Below are positions 1 to 12,500 of a stretch of 64,000 nucleotides of DNA, one piece after another. Position 1 is the first letter of the stretch, and each line of letters opens with the position of its first letter. Under the pieces are notes generated by a model. It saw only the letters and a list, made by a program, of their open reading frames with translations. It did not search any database and was not told the origin of the DNA. Both the position numbers and the translations under genes were made by a program. Origin of the DNA: Mytilisepta virgata (taxonomy: Eukaryota > Mollusca > Bivalvia > Mytilida > Mytilidae); NCBI GenBank assembly GCA_028015205.1, contig CM051516.1:32068230-32132229 (forward strand), given 5' to 3'.

Positions 1-465
1 TTACCCTATACCATCAATGGACACATTTGCAAAATTTATGAATCAAATGATGTAACTGTGTTATATAATTTTTGTTATTTAAAGTGAATGTGTTGTAGGA
101 ATGGACATTTTTTTCTAATTGCTAGGTCAAGAAAACCTCTGACCAGTGGTCATTGACCCCCAGGAGGTTATTGTTAATAATTATATTGCAGATAGATTTT
201 CATTGCACATTAAACATAATCATTAGGTGTCTCTGGCAAAGAGTTGAAAAGGTGAAATGTTCTAATTGATGAAAGTGAATATGCAGGTCACAGATGGCAT
301 TCAGGTAAAGATATCATCTTTGATATAGAAAGGAAGATTTTATAGAGCAGGACTGAAAATTGAATTGTTATTGTTGAATTTAACATAATTTGTTATAGCA
401 GTTGATTGTATTAAAATCTTTATAACTTATAATCACTTTGATTATTTACAAAGGGGAAATAACTT
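1..465. other. AT-rich sequence, probable SRRM1 intron
   Basis: I see no coding signal, repeat array or inverted repeat here. It is assigned to an SRRM1 intron only because the first visible SRRM1 exon at 9421 has an open 5' phase. It ends in the motif aaaggggaaataac, a mussel-wide relative of AGGGAGATAACTC, directly before a family A element. Confidence 0.4.
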
Positions 466-3045
466 TTTAGCTCACCTGACCCGAAGGGTCATGTGAGCTA
501 TTGCCATCACTTGGCGTCCGTCGTCCGTCCGTCCGTCGTCCGTCCGTCGTCCGTAAACTTTTTCAAACGTTAACTCCTCTGACACCATAAGACCAATTGC
601 AACCAAACTTCGTACAGTTGTTTATTGGTATATGTGCTACAAAACTATCGTTTGGATTTTTGATTCGTATAAAAACATGGCCACCATGGCTAAAAATAGA
701 ACATAGGGGTAAATTGCAGTTTTTTGCAAATAACTCAAAAACCATAACAGATATCAAAATTCTGGCATAGGGTAAAAGTGTTCAGCACCTCAAGATCTAC
801 CTGCCCTGAAATTTTGAAGAAGATCCAACGACCCATGTAGGAGTTATTGCCCTTTTTCTGCATTTTTTCCAAATTTTGCACTTATTAAGCTCAATATCTT
901 GGATACTATAAAGGAAATTTGAAAAATTTAAATTTCATATTGTTAGGCACACAAAGATCTACAAAATTTGTAACAGGATCGAAGTTGTAGGTTCGTTCCT
1001 TTTAGGAGTTATTCCACTTAGATCGTCAAAATTGACCATTTTTGCAGTCTTTATTCATTGTAATAAAATCGTTAACTCCTCTTACACCATAAGTTTAATT
1101 GCAACCAAACTTAGTGTAGTTGTTCCTTGGCATGAGTGCTACTAAACTATCGTTTGGATTTTTGATTTGTAAAAAAACATGGCTGCCATGGCTAAAAATA
1201 GAACATAGGGGTAAATTGCAGTTTTTTGCAAATGACTCAAAAATGGTGACAGATATCAAAATTCTGATGGGAAGCTAAAGTGTTCAACACCTCAAGATCT
1301 ACCTGCTTTGAAATTTTGAAGAAGATGTAACCACCCGTGTAGGAGTTATTGCTCTTTTTCTTGATTTTTTTTGAAATTTGTTCTTATTAAGTTGTATGAT
1401 AATTCCTTTTAGGAGTTATTCCCCTTAGAACATCAAAATTGACCATTTTCACAGCATTTCCCTTAGTTTGCAAAATGTTTAAATGAGCCCTTTAGGAGTT
1501 AAAGTTTTGTCCCTTAAATGTCAAAATAACTGTTGATGCCTTATAGATGGCAAACTGTAGAAAATGAAAAAAAGCTTTTGATTGCGTGTAAATTTGTTTT
1601 TATGTTATTATTTCAAAAATCTTCTCCTCTGAAACTACTGAATGGATTTGGACAAAACTTAGCATGATTGTTCCTTAGGGTATCCTGCACAAAGTTTATG
1701 CTTCGATTTTTGATCCGTCGAAAAACATGGCCACTGTTACTAAAAATAGAACATAGGGGTCAAACAACAGTTTTTCGCAAATATCTCAAAAATCATCAGG
1801 TTACGGCAAATTCTGGCAGGTTGAAAGTGTTCAGCATGATGAGAGCTACCTGTGTGCTGATTTTCGTGAAAATCTGTCAACTGATGTTAGAGTTATTGCC
1901 CTTTTTGACATTTTTGGCTTTTTTTTATGTTATTATTTCAAAAATCTTCTTCTCTGAAACTACTACTGTAAATTCGGAAATTATTGCGATGTTTTTATTA
2001 TTGCGAAAAATGCGACTGGGTTGTAATTGCAATAATTTAAACTCGCATTTTGGAATTTTTTGTATGAGTGAAGCGGGATTTTTCTCAATATCGCAAAAAT
2101 TAAAAACGTAATTTGGTCTAAAATGACAAAATCGCAATAATAAATGCACGCAATAATTTCTGAATTTACAGTATTCAAAATCAAATGAAACTTGGTAAGA
2201 TTGTTCCTTAGGGTATCCTGCAAAAAGTTAATGCTTGGATTTTGGATTGGTCGAAAAACATGTCCGCCCTTACTAAAAATAGAACATAGGAGTCAAAATG
2301 CTGTTTTTTGCTATTTTTTCCTGAATTATAGAAATAAAATGAAGATGAAAGCTACTTTGATGGCAAACATGGTATCCCGAGTTGAATGGTGATGATGAAA
2401 GTTTGTTTTGGACGGCCATTTTTAAAATGGCTGCCATTTTCCCGCCATTTTTTACACTTGCTCGGATTTCAACAATATTTGGTTTTTAAAGTAAACATGG
2501 TATCCTTAGTGAATGGTGATGATGAGAATGTTGTATAACAATGATTAAACTTCATAATATGTGAGCTTTTAATTGCCATCACTTGGTGTCTGTCATCATC
2601 GTTGTTAACAAATTTTCAAACATCTTCTCCTCTGAAACTACTAGGGGGATTTGGATGAAACTTAGCATGATTGTTCCTGCAATATTTCCTTTTCAAGTAC
2701 AATAAAAAGCCTTAACCCACAATTTTTACATAACTTCTTTCAAACATTTTAAAAACGAAGACAACATATAGACCAAAAGATTTATACTTGTATTTGAAGA
2801 TGAATTAAAGCTTGTATTTTGTATTGTGAATCATCAGATTGACCGTGACTGTATCTTAATCAAGCATAGGGAGAACTCATGCCCATTTCTTTCCAGAGGT
2901 TCTTGAAAGGCTTTTAAAGGTATTTTTAGCATTTTATGTGACCTTAAATACTCAGTTTAATTTACAAAAAAACATTAATATATTAATTTAGTTTATAGTC
3001 ATTGTTTGCCAGGTGAGCGATTCAGGCTCTTGAGAGCCTCTTGTT
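466..3045 (+). mobile_element. Family A rolling-circle-like element, full copy
   Basis: The left end carries TTTTAGCTCACCTGACCC followed by GGGTCATGTGAGCT, a near-perfect hairpin, then a GTCCGTCC run. The interior holds three to four degenerate units containing 'tctcctctgaaac', 'aacatggcc' and 'aaaatagaacatagggg'. The right end reads CAGGTGAGCGATTCAGGCTC then TTGAGAGCCTCTTGTT. CAGGTGAGC is the inverted complement of the left GCTCACCTG, and GGCTCTTGAGAGCC is a hairpin. No transposase is encoded. A 206-bp MITE is inserted at 1966-2171. Confidence 0.72.
1966..2171. mobile_element. 206-bp MITE with TA target site, nested in family A
   Basis: Terminal inverted repeats begin CTGTAAATTCGGAAATTATT on the left and have the complement CTGTAAATTCAGAAATTATT on the right. 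TA dinucleotides flank both sides (1964-1965 and 2172-2173), as for Tc1/mariner-type insertions. Removing it restores the 'gaaactacTA' context seen in other family A units. No coding capacity. Confidence 0.72.
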
Positions 3046-4329
3046 GAGTTGGCTAATGATATGAAAGATCTCATGAGATGGAATTGTTATGTTAGTATAC
3101 TGCAGTAATAATAAATGGCACAACGAAATATAACGTAAATTATATGAATTCAGTAAGTTCTTCCGGGTGTACGAAAGTTTCACAATTGACAGGAAACGCT
3201 ATTTAATTTACAACTGAAAGAGGAGACCAACATTATTTTGTGTTATGACCTAGTGTTTTTGTTATCTTTTAAATAAGTAAAATATAAGGTTACTTGTAAA
3301 CTAATGGCATTACTGTAAATATGAAAATGTAACAGAATGCAAAAATATTAATAAATGACAGTAGATATAGAAAGGCATTTATTATACATAGTAATCAACC
3401 ATTGATTTCAGATTAAGTTCCTAAAGCATTTGTTCTTAGTTGTATAAGATTCGGAATTTCCAAAATCAGCTAGAATAGACAAATAAGGTCGGTAATATAA
3501 AGATAAAGATGAAATAGATATAAAATTTATTGATTGTTTTAGGCTAAAATAAGATATATATATATTAATGTTCATTTTTTACAGTAGAAAGAAAATAATG
3601 GTTACTTTAATTAAAGGCAGTCTGAAAAAAATATTTACCCAGGGTACTTCATATCTTTAAACTGATAATATTATAGGGAAAGTAATATTTGAATGATTCT
3701 ATCGGAAGATTGTACATGTATACAAGTCTAAAGTCTATAAATGTTTTTGATTACAAAATATTGGTATTCATATTCAAATACATATTGGGGTTTTTTATAT
3801 AAATTTGAAGGTTAAAATAATATAATATTATTTGGGGGGGGGGGGGGGGGTGGTGGGGGGGCTGTGGACAAAGATAGGTATGAAGAAATTATATGATGTG
3901 GAAGTTGTTAATATGGCTGAGTGGTCTATAGTTTATTATTGTTTGGATCTGTAGACTCACAATTTTATCTGATAACACATAAATATATGTATATTGTACT
4001 TCCTGTCGTCAGGTAAAGGTGACAGTTATTCTAATTTTCCTTTATAGTGTGACAAGGATGAAAGAGATTATTGTTTTAATGTAATAAGAAAATCATCTGA
4101 TTAGGAGATAAAGCTAATTTCTCTTGTCATAGAGGCAGGATAACTTAGTTTGGGCCACTTACAGATTTTATTATCTGCATCACAGATCAGTCTAATAAGA
4201 AATCAACATTAAAAATTAATTTGTAATTGGATATTAGTAGTGATTTTATGGTTATTCATATTTTTAAAATATTTGATTGCAACAGCAAGATTTATACCAG
4301 TGACTCAGATTTATATCTACCATGTGATG
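3046..4329. other. AT-rich spacer with a G-run
   Basis: No gene, exon or inverted repeat recognised. A run of about 18 G followed by TGGTGGGGGGG (about 3832-3861) is the only notable feature and could form G-quadruplex structure on the + strand. Probably SRRM1 intron. Confidence 0.4.
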
Positions 4330-6548
4330 TTCAGTTTTTAAACGAACGCAAAATTTTTGCGGTTGTATATTGGTATGACGTTGGCGTCGTCATCGTCGTC
4401 GTCCGAAGACATTTGGTTTTCGCACTATAACTTTAGTATAAGTTAATAGAAATCTATGAAATTTAAACACAAGGTTTATGACCACAAAAGGAAGGTAGGG
4501 ATTGATTTTGGGAGTTTTGGTCCCAACAGTTTAAGAATCAGGGGCCAAAAAAGGGCCCAATAAGCATTTTTCTTGGTTTTCGCACAATAACTCTAGTATA
4601 AGTAAATAGAAATCTATGAAATTTTAACACAAGGTTTATGACCACAAAAGGAAGGTTGGGATTGTTTTTGGGAGTTTTGGTCCCAACAGTTTAGGAATTA
4701 GGGGCTAAAAAAGGGCCAAAATAAGCATTTTTCTTGGTTTTTGCACAATAACTTTAGTATAAGTAAATAGAAATCTATGACCACAAAAGGAAGGTTGGGA
4801 TTGATTTTTGGAGTTTTGGTCCCAACAGTTTAGGAATTAGGGGCCAAAAAGGTCCAAAATTAAACTTTGTTTGATTTCATTGAAAATTGAACTATTGGGG
4901 TTCTTTGATATGCCGAATCTAACCGTGCATTTAGATTCTTAATTTTTGGTCCCGTTTTCAAATTGGTCTACATTAAGGTCCAAAGGGTCCAAAATTAAAC
5001 TTAGTTTGATTTTAACAAAAATTGAATTCTTGGGGTTCTTTGATATGCTGAATCTACACATGTACTTAGTTTTTTTATTATGGGCCCAGTTTTCAAGTTG
5101 GTCCAAATCGGGGTCCCAAATTAAACTTTGTTTGATTTCATCGAAAATTGAACTATTGGGGTTCTTTGATATGCCAAATCTAACCGTGCATTTAGATTCT
5201 TAATTTTTGGTCCCGTTTTCAAATTGGTCTACATTAAGGTCCAAAGTGTCCAAAATTAAACTTAGTTTGATTTTAACAAAAATTGAATTCTTGGGGTTCT
5301 TTGATATGCTGAATCTAAACATGTACTTAGTTTTTTTATTATGGGCCCAGTTTTCAAGTTGGTCCAAATCGGGGTCCAAAATTAAAGCTAAAAAGGGGGT
5401 AAATTTTTTTTTTTTTTTTTTTTGGGGGGGGGGGGGCAATTCTCCACAGCATATTGTATTACACAAAAGCAAAAAATTGAATATAAATTCAAATCATATG
5501 ACCAATTCTAAGTTCTTTATTTCAGTTATTCTGTGTCAGAAACCTATTATGTGTCAAATATTTGAAGAAATTTTCAATTGCACAGTATTGTGCAATAGCA
5601 AGAAATTGATATGTGTGCCCTGTTATCAAAACATTATTATTAACAAATTCCATTGGAAATTTGCCAATATAAAATGTGCTGATGAAGCTTTTTTGTTTAT
5701 CTTATCTAAACTGCTTTTAAATTATGTATATTTAAAATTTGCCATCCATGACTATGATGTCATTTTCTATTTTAATATGTTATGGTGTATTTAAATGGGC
5801 TGTTATGGTTGCAAAGTATAAAGAAATGGGGGGGGGGGGGGGGTGGTGGGGGTTGAAAACAAAATTTGGGTGGGGGTAAATGAGAAATTGGGGAGGGGGT
5901 AATTTTTTCTCACTCCATATTTCATAAATTAAAAAGAAAATTTCAATTTTTTTTTAGCAAAAAAGGGGGGGGGGGGGTTACAATAAATTTTATTGTTTTT
6001 TGTTTTTTTTTTTGGGAGGAGGGGTCAATGTGTACAACTTCATAGTGTATTGCACAAAAGCTAAAAAAAGGGGTAAATTATTATTTTTTTTTTTTTGGGG
6101 GGGGGGGCAATTTTCCACAGCATATTGTATTGCACAAGAAGCAAAAAATTAAATATAAATTCAAATCATATGACCAATTTTAAGTTCTTTGATTTCAGTT
6201 ATTCTGTGTCAGAAACCTATTATGTGTCAAATATTTGAAGAAATTTTCAATTACACAGTATTGCGCAATAGCAAGAAATTGATATGTGTGCCCAATTTTA
6301 AATTTTAAATTGGTTATTTCTGATTTATATATAAAAACAAATAATACTGATATGGTTTGAATAGGTAAATTAAAAATTTTTAAGTTCTTAGACAACATTC
6401 ATTCTGTGTCAGAAACCTATGCTGTGTCAAATATTTATTCACAATCCAAATTCAATATTGTATCAAGCTTGAATGTTGTGTTAATAATTGCCCCAACTAT
6501 TCAGGGTTCGACATCTGCGGTCGTATCTAGCTGCGCCCAGCGGAGCAT
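4330..6548 (+). mobile_element. Family G element with 180-bp and 261-bp tandem units
   Basis: The left end has the hairpin CGCAAAATTTTTGCG and a GTCGTC run. Three units of about 180 bp follow, marked by 'ggttttcgcacaataactttagtata' (4410-4850), then two units of 261 bp (4946 and 5207) marked by 'ttggggttctttgatatgc'. Homopolymer T/G tracts and a duplicated block (5393-5605 and 6064-6292) come next. The right end CTGCGGTCGTATC then GCTGCGCCCAGCGGAGC forms a hairpin. This layout matches the other rolling-circle-like families. The 195-codon ORF over 5207-5794 is repeat sequence. Confidence 0.55.
5404..5436 (+). repeat. Poly(T)-poly(G) compound tract
   Basis: About 20 T are followed by about 13 G. 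A second such tract lies near 6083-6107 in the duplicated block, with further G-runs at 5828-5842 and 5966-5978. The lengths may be unreliable because such runs are error-prone in assembly. Confidence 0.7.
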
Positions 6549-7145
6549 TTTATTTACACTTGCTCGGATTTCAACAATATTTGGTTTTTAAAGTAAACAT
6601 GGTATCCTTAGTGAATGGTGATGATGAGAATGTTGCATAACAATGATTAAACTTCATAATATGTGAGCTTTTAATATGCCATCACTTGGTGTCTGTCATC
6701 ATCGTTGTTAACAAATTTTCAAACATCTTCTCCTCTGAAACTACTAGAGGGATTTGGATGAAACTTAGCATGATTGTTCCTGCAATATTTCCTTTTCAAG
6801 TACAATAAAAAGCCTTAACCCACAATTTTTACATAACTTCTTTCAAACATTTTAAAAACGAAGACAACATATAGACCAAAAGATTTATACTTGTATTTGA
6901 AGATGAATTAAAGCTTGTATTTTGTATTGTGAATCATCAGATTGACCATGACTGTATCTTAATCAAGCGTAGGGAGAACTCATGCCCATTTCTTTCCAGA
7001 GGTTCTTGAAAGGCTTTTAAAGGTATTTTCAGAATTTTACGTGACCTTTAATACTCAGTTTAATTTACAACAAACATTAATATATTAATTTAGTTTATAG
7101 TGCATTGTTTGCCAGGTGAGCGATTCAGGCTCTTGAGAGCCTCTT
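6549..7145 (+). mobile_element. Family A element, 3' portion only (duplicate of 2452-3045)
   Basis: From 'tttacacttgctcggatttcaac' onward this block is nearly identical to 2452-3045, differing by a few substitutions and short indels, and ends in the same hairpin GGCTCTTGAGAGCC plus TCTTGT. It starts abruptly at the right end of the family G element, so it is a 5'-truncated copy or the tail of a chained insertion. Confidence 0.75.
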
Positions 7146-7151
7146 GTCTAG

Positions 7152-8875
7152 TTTTTGTGTCGCCTGCGGAACGCATGGTCGACACATAGGGATCACTATC
7201 TGTCGTCTTGCGTCTTGCATCGTCTTGCGTCTTGCGTCGTCACACTTTTCTTCTATCCTCAACTCCTCATAAACCGCTCAAAGGAATTTGATGACACTTT
7301 CTCTGTGCATTAACCTTAATGCAAAGGTGTGCATATATATTTCATTTTTAGAAAATTTCAATTTTTTTTTTTAAAAATTGACATTTTTGCAAAAAAAGGG
7401 GGGGGCAAAACTTCTATCCTCATCTACTCCATAACCACTCAAAGGAATTTGATGAAACTTTCTCTGTGCATTAACCTTAATGCACAGGTGTGCATATATA
7501 TTTTATTTTTAGAAAATTTTAATTTTTTTTCTCTAAAAATTGACATTTTTGAAAAAAAAGGGGGGGTCAAAACTTCTATCCTCAACTACTCCATAACCGC
7601 TCAAAGGAATTTGATGAAACTTTCTCTGTGCATTAACCTTAATGCACAGGTGTGCATATATATTTTATTTTTAGAAAATTTTAATTTTTTTTCTTTAAAA
7701 ATTGACATTTTTGAAAAAAAAGGGGGGGTCAAAACTTCTATCCTCAACTACTCCATAACCGCTCAAAGGAATTTGATGAAACTTTCTCTGTGCATTAACC
7801 TTAATGCACAGGTGTGCATATATATTTTATTTTTAGAAAATTTTAATTTTTTTTCTCTAAAAATTGACATTTTTGAAAAAAAAGGGGGGGTCAAAACTTC
7901 TATCCTCAACTACTCCATAACCACTCAAAGGAATTTGATGAAACTTTCTCTGTGCATTAACCTTAATGCACAGGTGTGCATATATATTTTATTTTTAGAA
8001 AATTTTAATTTTTTTTCTCTAAAAATTGACATTTTTGAAAAAAAGGGGGGGTCAAAACTTCTATCCTCAACTACTCCATAACCGCTCAAAGGAATTTGAT
8101 GAAACTTTCTCTGTGCATTAACCTTAATGCACAGGTGTGCATATATATTTCATTTTTAGAAAATTTCAATTTTTTTGTTGTAAAAATTGACATTTTTGCT
8201 AAAAAAGGGGGTGGGCAAAACTTCTATCCTCAACTACTCCATAACCACTCAAAGGAATTTGATGAAACTTTCTCTGTGCATTAACCTTAATGCACAGGTG
8301 TGCATATATATTTCATTTTTAGAAAATTTTAATTTTTTTTCTCTAAAAATTGACATTTTTGAAAAAAGGGAGGGGGGGTCAAAACTTCTATCCTCAACTA
8401 CTCCATAACCGCTCAAAGGAATTTTATTAAACTTTCTCTGTGCATTAACCTTAATGCACAGGTGTGCACATATATTTCATTTTTAGAAAATTTTAATTTT
8501 TTTCCTCTAAAAATTGACATTTTTGAAAAAAAGGGGGGTGGTAAAAAAACTTCTATCCTCTACTACTCCATAACCGCTCAAAGGAATTTGATGAAACTTC
8601 CTCTGTGCTTTAACCTTAATGCACAGGTGTGCATATATATTTTATTTTTATAAATTTTAAACAAATTGACATTTAAAAAAAAAAAAGGGGGGGGGGTTTA
8701 CAACTTCTATCCTCAACTACTCCATAATGGCTCACAGCAATTTGATGAAACTTTCTCTGTCCATTAACTTTAATGCAAAGGTGTGCATATATATTTCATT
8801 TTTAGAAAATTTTAATATCTTTTGTAAAAATTGACGTCCGCAGGCGACACATGTCTTCCTTGGAAGACTCACACA
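7152..8875 (+). mobile_element. Family B element (TGTGTCGCCTGCG ends) with 162-bp tandem core
   Basis: The left end is TTTTTGTGTCGCCTGCGGAA, with GTCGACACATA closing a hairpin. About nine units of about 162 bp follow (7250-8830), each containing 'ctcaaaggaatttgatgaaac', 'gcacaggtgtgcatatatat' and an A/G-run. The right end is CGCAGGCGACACATGTCTTC then CTTGGAAGACTCACAC: the inverted copy of the left terminus, then the hairpin GTCTTCCTTGGAAGAC. Because 162 is divisible by three, the array stays open for up to 250 codons, which is not a gene. Confidence 0.75.
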
Positions 8876-9420
8876 TTTTTGTTAACATTTGCAAATGTAG
8901 ATTTACAGTGCTTAAACCATCACACACGAGGATTCCTGATTCCCCTGGTGGAAGAATATTCCCATTTGATCAGCATATTAATGCCAGAGATATCTTTCTT
9001 AGATTAGATACTTGTATAAAAAACCCCAAAAAACATAAAAAAGACAGAATTTTGAGGATTTGTGGCAAGGACAATCCAGTTTGATATCAGACAGCTTCTT
9101 GGAAAATTTCATCATACTGCTGTTTGGTCGGGATGTTTTCTCTTTGACACATTCACTGTTTCAATTCTCTATTCTACTGTATACAGCCATGAAAATGCCC
9201 GTTTGCTCGTAGCTCATCCTGCTTTCATTCAAAAATGAAGTTGATTGCAAAGAGATGTTAAAATGAATGATCTCAAAATTAAAGCCACTTCAACATCAAG
9301 AGCTAAGTAGCCAGTCTACTATCTTTGTCAGGAAAGACATTGTGATGTGGTAACGTCCTGTGGGGAATCTATCATTGTAATGTAGAAATAATAAAAAAAT
9401 TTTTTTTATTGTCTTTCTAG
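8876..9420. other. SRRM1 intron end with a fragment of a common mussel repeat
   Basis: Around 9120-9180 lies 'tttggtcgggatgttttctc' and a run ending in 'cacattcactgtttc'. The same sequence, better preserved, occurs at about 37855-37925. The rest shows no feature until the polypyrimidine tract before the exon at 9421. Confidence 0.5.
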
Positions 9421-9526
9421 TACGAAAACCACCTCCTAGAAGAGAAAGAAGGTCACCACCACCTAGATGGGAACCACCTCGATACAACAGATATGACAGA
9501 CGATATTATCCTGATCCAAGACAAAG
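9421..9526 (+). CDS. SRRM1: SRRM1 exon (first visible)
   Basis: The exon follows a T-rich tract and the acceptor tctttctag, and ends at the donor AAAG|GTAG. It carries 34 full codons with split codons at both ends and begins RKPPPRRERRSPPPRW. The RS/proline composition and Tyr-rich end (RYNRYDRRYYPDP) fit the SRRM1 RS domain. The incoming phase needs one base from an upstream exon that I could not find in positions 1-9420. Confidence 0.8.
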
Positions 9527-12500
9527 GTAGACTAATAATGTAGTAATATTTAATGGATGTATGTATTGCTAGTTGCAATATTTTTATGCCCTGCCTACGA
9601 TAGTAGAGTGGCATTATGTTTTCAGTCCAAGCATCCGTCCCGAATCAGGTTCAAAGTTTTTGGTGAAGGTGGTTTATGGTGAAGTTGTAGTCACAACAAC
9701 TTGACCCTTAGTACACAAGTTCCTTATAATGTGCTCTTTCTAATTTGCATGCCAAAATAGGGTTTTGACCCCATTTTCATGGTTCACTGAACTTAGAAAT
9801 ATGATAGTGTGGAAACAGTACATTTTCAGGTTTAAAGTTTTTGGTGAAGGTAGTTTAGGGTGAAGTTGTAGTCACATCAACTTAAAACTTAGTACACATG
9901 TTCCTTATAATGTGATCTTTCTAATTTGCACGCCAAATTAGGGTTTTGACCCACTTTTAATGGTTCATTGAACATAGAAATTCCTAATGATGTACATGTT
10001 TACCAGTATATCATGATATTTTTGGACAAGCAATGTTTTCAAGGATACCGTCTTTTGGTGTGTATTAAACGCAGTTATGTATAACACCCCCTCTTTGACT
10101 CTTGAAAATGGAGAAAAAAGTCTCGGTGTACAAATTTCCAATTGAACAAGGTTCCCATTACAACGTGATTTTATCAGCTGAAAATTGAAGTCGGTCGTAG
10201 TTTGACTAGAAAAATATGTTCCACAGTAAACAATTCAGTTTGTTTGTTTGTTTAGTTGGGGTTTAACGCCTTTTTCAGCACATTTGGCTGTTTCGGGGCG
10301 ACCAGTTTTTATTGGTGGAGGAAGCCGGAGTACCTGGAGAGACCCACCGACCTTCGGTAGGAAAATTGGCAATCCTTGTCAATTAAGATCGGAGTCGAAC
10401 ACACCCCGCCACAGGTGAGATTCTAACTCGCAACCCCAGCGTTGACAGGCTAGTGATCAATAGTAGTCATGACGAACTACCTAGACCACTCGGCCACCGA
10501 GGCCCCTAAACAATTCAGCAATAAATTCTTAAAATTTATTAAAAATTCACGTACAACAAGCACTTTTTGAAGAACGTAAAGTATAGGAACGGTGCATAAA
10601 TTTAAATCATAGTTGGAATACTGCAAACACGATATGGACTCAAACATCTATAGATAAAGAAATAAACATTAAAAAATTATGAATTGTAATTAAAATATTG
10701 CAGAAAATAATATATCTTCAAAAACTTGTTCATTAAAATAATATTTAAACACTCTGAGGGTCAAAGAGATATTAAATCAGCTTAACGTAAAATCACCATG
10801 TTACAAGAATTAATCACATGACACATTGGAAATGAAAAAATGGTGGCGGATTTCGTCCCAAAAATGTGTTTCATTAAATTTTTACAAATATATCATCCCT
10901 ATTCCCTGTAAGATCACAATTATAAACTACCTTTGATTATCACCCTTAAGGCTACGTGTCCTATAAGATGAGGGCCCTTTTTTGGGAAATTTGGGCAGTA
11001 CTTTTGCCTTGACTGTCATATAAGATGATGGCAAATCATATCAATGATCTGGCAAAGGCTGGAGTGAAGTTTTATCCTAAAATGCAGAAACCTTGTCATC
11101 ATCGAGCCTTCCATTCCTCAAAATAAATAAGTTTATTCACCGAAAACATGAAAGTAATTGTTGTAAATACAACATTTTAAACAAATTTAATCGTTTTTTT
11201 TGCACCTGGAAGTTAGGTTAAGATGGTAACAAACAAAGTAAAGTTTGGTATAACTACGCTTCCGATTTCGTGTTAGATAACGAGCATAAGATTTAAATTA
11301 ATATTACAAAATTTAACATATGCTACTTCATAATTCCATTTATTTAACCTATAAAATGAATTGACATTGATCTTATACGAAGACAAAAGAAACAAATCAA
11401 ATAATTATTCATTAGGTTCCATTCCAAATCCGGATTACGACCACGTGTTGCCCACATGTCAAAACATGGCGGGTCGTTTGTTGTTTTTGGATTTAAAATG
11501 GCAATTTTTATGAATATTGATGATGAATTCATGAAAAACATGAAAACTTGTGGAAAAATTGAAATTTGGTACCAAAAATTTGTCTTATAAGAGAATAGAA
11601 ACGGTAAGTAATAACCAAAAGGAACTATAAATGAGACAGTGTTCAAAATTGGGTTTCCGATTAAAAATTCATCATTTTGTCTTATTTTGGTCGGAAATCG
11701 GACCTCAAAAGAGACTTGGCATGTATAGTACTCACCCCCTCCCCCCCCCTCCCCCCAATCAAAAATGTAATGAGGGTAAAAAAGTGCATGTAATGCACAC
11801 CAGAAGATTGTAAATAACATCAGAATAAATATGGCCTCTTATGACCTAGGAAAGTAAGTGCATGGTGTGTTTTTCTAGCTTTATTAAGGCAAATATTCAC
11901 TTCTACATGATATGTCTTCCTGCAGACACTTACCTCTTGAGCTGGCACATTAAAAAGTTGGCTCACTGTGTCAGTCTAGTACATGGCAGGGATCATATTC
12001 ATTATCATATCAACATGTTCTCTTCTTGATATGTATCTGGCTGCCACTGGACGTTAAACGACAAATCATCCATCCATCCCAGCCCATCCATATCAAAAAA
12101 TAATTCAGACCTGATTTCTTCTGCTTGAAAACAAAATTTTGCTTTCGGAAGTCCGGATTTGTCAAATATGTTTCCTTTATTATACATAGTAAAATGGCTA
12201 TTGAAGTATCATTTCCGCTCTTTATGCGGTTGTAAAAATCAGTTCTAATTATTACTAAGGAAATAAGCAGGCACAATATATAATATTAGTTTTAATGATA
12301 TTAAAGATATTCTTTTTAGCTTTCAAAAACAACTTTTTGTGTGAGAATAATACACACAATAATGAAAATAAACTGCTTATACATTGTGTAATTCTGTAAG
12401 TGATTGTTTTATCCCACTCTTATAAATAAATAATTCCTAAAAGCCTTTATTCCACTCTTATAAATAATTCCTTAAGCAATTTTTTAAAGATTTTGCATAT

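Noticed and set aside
5207..5794. 195-codon + strand ORF
   Set aside because: It runs through tandem repeat units and a poly(T)/poly(G) tract encoding poly-Phe/poly-Gly. No gene-like composition.
7329..8081. 250-codon + strand ORF with repeated 54-residue units
   Set aside because: It is the 162-bp tandem core of the family B element read in its one open frame. Units end at homopolymer indels and there is no recognisable domain.
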